Shown in pieces: positions 5,820 to 6,203 of a stretch of 6,203 bases of DNA. Source of the DNA: Chromatiales bacterium (GTDB taxonomy: Bacteria; Pseudomonadota; Gammaproteobacteria; Chromatiales; Chromatiaceae); contig JAHEIA010000200.1 in assembly GCA_024639625.1 (NCBI GenBank), positions 1 to 6,203 of the forward strand, given 5' to 3'. The notes below the pieces were generated by a model. The model did not search any database. It saw nothing but the letters and a program-made list of their open reading frames with translations, and was not told where the DNA came from. Numbering within the stretch: position 1 is the stretch's first letter; every line of letters starts with the position of its first letter. The translations under genes and the position numbers were made by a program.

Positions 5820-5849
5820 TTGACAGGGAAGATCCCTATGGCGCAGTAT
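5820..5849 (+). promoter_or_regulatory. Possible promoter for the secreted-protein gene, with a dyad in its spacer
   Basis: TTGACA (5820-5825) is a perfect -35 hexamer; 18 bp on is CAGTAT (5844-5849), only 3 of 6 bases of the -10 consensus. A better -10 look-alike, TATAAA (5858-5863), is too far away to pair with it and has no good -35 of its own. AGGGA-AGA-TCCCT (5825-5837) is a dyad lying in the spacer, where a repressor or MerR-like activator could act. Which hexamers are used is uncertain. Confidence 0.35.
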
Positions 5850-5882
5850 TGCTACCGTATAAAGAGTAGATAAATCAATCAT

Positions 5883-5898
5883 AAAGAACGTATTCTTT
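5883..5898. promoter_or_regulatory. Dyad in the leader of the secreted-protein gene
   Basis: AAAGAA (5883-5888) and TTCTTT (5893-5898) flank CGTA in an otherwise AT-rich leader, about 45 nt before ATG 5944. It could be an operator or a small 5' mRNA hairpin; no known binding consensus was recognised. Confidence 0.3.
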
Positions 5899-5943
5899 GC
5901 GGATCGATAAGTAAAAATCCAGGTTAAGTCGGGAGGAGTAGAA

Positions 5944-6203
5944 ATGGTATTCCAGCGAATGTCTCGCGTTGTCGTCTCGGCATTTCTTCTGCTGACGGGC
6001 GCTGCCCTTTCGGTCAGTGCATCGGCCGCCGAAGCCTTGCAGCCCTACGTGTTGGCGCAGACCAGCACCGCAAGTATGAATGCAACGATAGAGAGTGTGA
6101 AAGAGGCCCTGGTCGAGCAGGGGTTTGATGTGGCCGGAGAGTACACCCCGTACGACGGTGCCCACGTCATCGTCGTCACGGACGATTTTCTGCGTAAAGA
6201 GGC
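5944..6203 (+). CDS. Unrecognised exported protein (3' end outside window)
   Basis: The frame is open from ATG 5944 to the window edge, 86 full codons. A strong ribosome site GGGAGGAG (5931-5938) is 5 nt upstream. The N terminus is a clear Sec signal peptide: R5 and R8, a hydrophobic core VVVSAFLLLTGAALSV and an ASAA cut region near residues 26-29. The mature part starts about EALQPYVLAQT and contains NATIESVKEALVEQGFDVAG, a likely amphipathic helix leading into a strand, and then YDGAHVIVVTDDFLRK, a second strand and helix. No cysteines are seen so far and there is no lipobox. The small alpha/beta pattern is loosely reminiscent of DUF302-type domains, but I cannot assign a family. It is divergent from the FadL-like gene, so the two may share control. 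An in-frame ATG at 5959 is less well placed for the ribosome site. Confidence 0.85.
   Translation, partial: MVFQRMSRVVVSAFLLLTGAALSVSASAAEALQPYVLAQTSTASMNATIESVKEALVEQGFDVAGEYTPYDGAHVIVVTDDFLRKE

Larger units (their letters stand above)
5614..5943. other. Divergent control region between the fadL-like gene and the secreted-protein gene
   Basis: There is no convincing gene in these 330 nt. The left half (fadL side) holds a dyad GCTAA-GGGA-TTAGC (5696-5709) and a related direct repeat. The right half holds a perfect -35 hexamer with a weak -10, a dyad inside that spacer (5825-5837) and a dyad in the leader (5883-5898). Base composition shifts to AT-rich from about 5858 to 5926. No clear sigma-70 promoter facing the fadL-like gene was found. 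The absence of other ORFs with ribosome sites and the symmetric elements both suggest regulatory DNA. Confidence 0.6.

Noticed and set aside
5875..6165. Minus-strand open frame of 96 codons opposite the secreted-protein gene
   Set aside because: The plus strand here has a strong ribosome site and a signal peptide, which the minus frame lacks.
1..6203. CRISPR array, insertion sequence, tRNA or rRNA
   Set aside because: No regularly spaced repeats, transposase motifs, terminal inverted repeats or cloverleaf-like segments were seen.

Overview
The window looks like chromosomal DNA from a moderately GC-rich proteobacterium, most likely a chemotrophic or phototrophic sulfur oxidiser of the gammaproteobacteria or a close relative. 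This is inferred from gene content: a rhodanese-TusA-DsrE2 sulfur-carrier set, a fused siroheme synthase, a NarX/NarL-type two-component pair and a FadL-type outer membrane channel. No organism name can be proved from the sequence alone.

Layout. (1) 1-1039, plus strand: the 3' end of a NarX-like sensor kinase (ATPase domain only) followed 2 nt later by a complete NarL-family response regulator. (2) 1040-1255: a short convergent intergenic region with no clear gene. (3) 1256-2695, minus strand: cysG, the fused siroheme synthase. (4) 2696-2900: a divergent control region with a good plus-strand promoter and an adjoining dyad. (5) 2901-4195, plus strand: a single-domain rhodanese, then after 209 nt tusA, then after 45 nt dsrE2, closed by a very strong UUCG-capped hairpin at 4223-4258. 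(6) 4351-5613, minus strand: a FadL/OmpP1-family outer membrane protein with a signal peptide. (7) 5614-5943: a divergent 330-nt control region with several dyads and a spaced direct repeat. (8) 5944 to the window end, plus strand: the start of a small secreted protein I do not recognise.

How the parts fit. Rhodanese, TusA and DsrE2 are known to pass sulfane sulfur from thiol to thiol in the cytoplasm, towards Dsr or sHdr oxidation in sulfur oxidisers. CysG makes siroheme, the cofactor of Dsr-type and assimilatory sulfite reductases and of NirB-type nitrite reductases. Siroheme synthesis therefore sits physically between a nitrate/nitrite-type regulator and a sulfur-relay operon, a plausible metabolic link that remains inference.

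The set looks like a recognised sulfur-oxidiser arrangement and not a wholly new system. The less ordinary points are matched TTGCGT-N17-TATA promoters in front of the rhodanese gene and tusA, an 8-G homopolymer in the interdomain linker of cysG, a terminator-like hairpin plus T8 inside dsrE2, and the unidentified exported protein at the right edge.
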